This document shows, one piece after another, positions 62,191-64,000 of a stretch of DNA of 64,000 nt (the first letter of the stretch is position 1; every line of letters begins with the position of its first letter). The notes beneath the pieces are model-generated. The model searched no databases. It was not told where the DNA came from and saw nothing but the letters and a program-made list of their open reading frames with translations. A program made the position numbers and the translations under genes. Source of the DNA: Comamonas sp. Y33R10-2. GTDB lineage: Bacteria; Pseudomonadota; Gammaproteobacteria; Burkholderiales; Burkholderiaceae_C. The stretch is taken from contig NZ_CP079925.1 of assembly GCF_019355935.1 (NCBI RefSeq), positions 2,108,001-2,172,000 on the forward strand, given 5' to 3'.

Positions 62191-63387
62191 TTAGGTCGCG
62201 GATGCTTGTGAGGCAGCCAATCGCTTTGCCAAGTAGCACGCAAAGTCGTAGTTCGGACGCTCCAGTCGGTTCAACTGTCCAGGTGTTGCCAGCGGTGCTT
62301 GAACTCCGCGGAACACAGATTCGACCCCCAGACGGTCTTCTGCATTGACCTCGTCAAGCAGCTTCTTGAGTTGTGCCATGTACTCATGCGCTTTGGGATC
62401 CGCAACGAACTCGGGAGCAAGACCACCACCAAAGCGAATGTGTACCTTGTCTACGCCACGTGGTTGCAGTGACAGGTACCAGAAATAGCCTGGGGTCAGT
62501 GTGATGAGGTGCGAGGGATAGACGGCCAGCAGCGCTGTTGTTTTGCGCCAGTGACCTTGCAGCCGTTGGTTATCGGGGTGTGCAATTCCAATCGGCAGTG
62601 ATGCTTCTTTGGTAATCCAGTGATAGTTGAACGCCTCCAGACCAGGCGGGCACTCCATTTCCTCCAGTTTGGAGTGAGGGCCAACTGTTGCTCGGTGGAG
62701 CATTGGGAGGTGGTAGCTCTCCATGAAGTTTTCCGCGAGGATCTTCCAGTTGGTATTCCAAACATGCTCTTCGTAGAAGGTTTCAACGTAGTTGGACATT
62801 TCGTAAGATGCAACGAGCTTGTCCAACTCTGCCAGGCGTTCAGCTACCGGGGATGCATTCGTGTCGAGGCTGACGTACACCCAGCCTTGCCATACTTCAC
62901 AACGTACCTGTGGCAGGTTGTAGGACTCTTTGCAAAAATGTGGCTGCTCCGCCATCATTGGCGCGGCTCGTAAATCTCCGTCTAGCGTATAAGACCAAGC
63001 GTGATAAGGGCACACGATGGTTTTTGTATTACCTCGCCCTTCAAGAAGAACAGCCATTCGGTGCAAACAGACGTTTGACATTGCACTCAAGCTGCCATCA
63101 GCCTTACGGACCACGACGACTGGCTGTCCGTTGATGTCAGCTGTAACGTAGTCACCGGTTTTTGCGAAAGTGCTGGCGCGTCCAAGGCACTGCCACTCAC
63201 GACCAAAAACATCTTGCTGTTCTAGTTGGAGAAATCCGCTGGACGTATAGACCTCCGGCGGCATGGAACGAGCCTCCTCAAAAGGTAGCTTGCATGACTC
63301 GCGCAGCTTCGCAAGAGTCTTTAAACCTTCTTGCTGGATGAATCCGGCTACCTGAGGTTGGAATCGAATTTCATGAGTTTCTTGCAT
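62191..63387 (-). CDS. Rieske oxygenase alpha subunit 2 (GbcA/CntA-like)
   Basis: The 398-residue protein has Rieske ligands in NVCLHRMAVLLEGRG and CPYHAWSY and the iron site in LAENFMESYHLPMLHRATVG. PPEVYTSSGFLQLEQQDVFG and REWQCLGRA align with subunit 1, yet the two are well diverged and likely act on different substrates or steps. It is the first gene of the operon. Its promoter carries copy B of the 51-bp element shared with the ferredoxin/lysR promoter. Confidence 0.9.
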   Translation of the reverse strand: MQETHEIRFQPQVAGFIQQEGLKTLAKLRESCKLPFEEARSMPPEVYTSSGFLQLEQQDVFGREWQCLGRASTFAKTGDYVTADINGQPVVVVRKADGSLSAMSNVCLHRMAVLLEGRGNTKTIVCPYHAWSYTLDGDLRAAPMMAEQPHFCKESYNLPQVRCEVWQGWVYVSLDTNASPVAERLAELDKLVASYEMSNYVETFYEEHVWNTNWKILAENFMESYHLPMLHRATVGPHSKLEEMECPPGLEAFNYHWITKEASLPIGIAHPDNQRLQGHWRKTTALLAVYPSHLITLTPGYFWYLSLQPRGVDKVHIRFGGGLAPEFVADPKAHEYMAQLKKLLDEVNAEDRLGVESVFRGVQAPLATPGQLNRLERPNYDFACYLAKRLAASQASAT

Positions 63388-63480
63388 AGCTGTCGCGTAA
63401 GTTCGTTGATTCAGTAGCTCCGCTTCCAGATAAAAAGCTCATCCGTTGCGGCGCTGTTTGCATCAATTTACGCAGGCAAA

Positions 63481-63531
63481 GTGCATCTGCAAAATACATT
63501 TAGAACATGCATGGCAGTGTTTGCAGCTATG
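63481..63531. promoter_or_regulatory. 51-bp conserved promoter element, copy B (Rieske/Pot operon)
   Basis: It matches 50561-50611 at 38 of 51 positions without gaps and lies 94-144 bp upstream of the Rieske gene. The part TGCAT-N20-ATGCA (63482-63511) forms an inverted repeat. It is probably the binding site of the LysR regulator. Confidence 0.65.
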
Positions 63532-64000
63532 CACTCAAAAGGGGATATCTTTCCCTAAATCAGGGCATTCAACTGGGGAAAATGTCCGGTGTTGGTGCAC
63601 ATGCAGCGGCATTTTGCAAGAAGTAGCTTCATTTTTTGAACAAATAGCTAAGCGAGGTTTCTCCCCTAAAAATGGACTGCTAACAGGCCGAACGAGGAAA
63701 TATCTATGACCCACAAATGGAGATGCAACACAGCACCATTTTCAGAGCCAACGTCGCTTTAGGCGGTGCGCGTCAAGTGCCCCGCCGCTGCGCTCGCTCA
63801 CCTCCATAAAACTCATCCCGGCCAGTTTGCCGATTGGAAACGACTGCTGTGTGTGCGTCAGATGTATTTGGCACGGCTTCATGCGTCTCGGTAACTTTTG
63901 CTTGTCAATTTCTGCAATATTTAAAGCAGCTCACAATCTATGCAATTTCATTGGTTATCTTAAATTTTGATCAATAAACTACAAATTTTCATAGCTTATG
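63532..64000. other. intergenic stretch at the right edge without a recognised gene
   Basis: I see no convincing coding frame, RNA gene or repeat here. The last 120 bp are AT-rich. A partner gene may start beyond the window. Confidence 0.5.

Larger units (their letters stand above)
46455..64000. mobile_element. tRNA-Pro-integrated genomic island (left end; right end beyond window)
   Basis: The att fragment, integrase and AlpA-like gene lie in this order at the left end. Because the tRNA fragment's CCA end points left and the old terminator lies to its left, the inserted DNA extends rightwards. The intact tRNA-Pro copy should mark the other end beyond 64000. The ferredoxin, LysR, monooxygenase and Rieske/Pot genes are therefore cargo, unless an older boundary within the window has decayed. 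Confidence 0.65.

Noticed and set aside
63446..63709. An 87-codon plus-strand frame at the right edge
   Set aside because: It runs across the conserved promoter element copy B, has no ribosome site and its Cys/His/Lys-rich composition fits no family.
1..64000. CRISPR arrays, rRNA genes and replication origins
   Set aside because: No spaced direct repeats, rRNA signatures or DnaA-box clusters were seen while reading the window.

Overview
The window looks like a chromosome segment of a Burkholderiales bacterium of the family Comamonadaceae, most likely Comamonas or a close relative. The order and type of housekeeping genes, the Omp32-like porin, the fused LivHM permease and the moderately high GC of the first 26 kb all fit this. 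This is an assignment by recognition only; no search was run.

Region 1 (1 to about 26.4 kb) is ordinary core chromosome. On the minus strand are rlmN (cut by the window edge), ndk, rluB-scpB, rluD, nlpD, pcm and surE. On the plus strand follow a quinone oxidoreductase, a Tat-exported PhoD-type phosphatase, a phospholipase D lipoprotein, a ParD-like protein overlapping map, and a small multidrug transporter. Then come hydrolases, arfB, aroQ, a His-rich exported protein, glnS, a YdgA-like protein, an M23 peptidase, two lipoproteins, trhP and a ParB/Srx-domain protein. Many genes overlap by 4 bp and rho-independent terminators are clear.

Region 2 (about 26.5 to 46.3 kb) is an accessory catabolic cluster bracketed by two decayed, same-orientation fragments of an IS5-like transposase 3' end. 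It encodes a TetR regulator, an acyl-CoA ligase, an acyl-CoA dehydrogenase with its own EtfAB, a hotdog thioesterase, a Rieske oxygenase, a plant-type [2Fe-2S] reductase, a branched-chain-type ABC importer, a TIM-barrel protein, two tandem DUF1185 proteins, an enamidase-like amidohydrolase and a semialdehyde dehydrogenase. A short inverted repeat, TGAAG-N6-CTTCA, occurs exactly in three of its promoter regions and in degenerate form in others. It probably marks the operator of one regulon. I infer degradation of a ring compound, perhaps an N-heterocycle, through a cyclic enamide, a semialdehyde acid and CoA esters.

Region 3 (46.45 kb to the right edge) is an integrated island. A 45-bp 3' fragment of a tRNA-Pro(GGG) gene (att site), still next to the tRNA's old terminator, is followed by a tyrosine integrase and an AlpA-like regulator. 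Inside are a putidaredoxin-type ferredoxin with its FAD reductase, a LysR regulator, a flavin monooxygenase-RidA-DUF1028-M20 operon, a porin, and an operon in which two Rieske oxygenase alpha subunits bracket a PotABCD-type importer. A 51-bp sequence is shared by the ferredoxin/lysR and the distal Rieske promoters and ties the two units together. I infer import and oxidative N- or O-dealkylation of a cationic or N-containing small molecule. The intact tRNA and the far end of the island should lie beyond position 64000.
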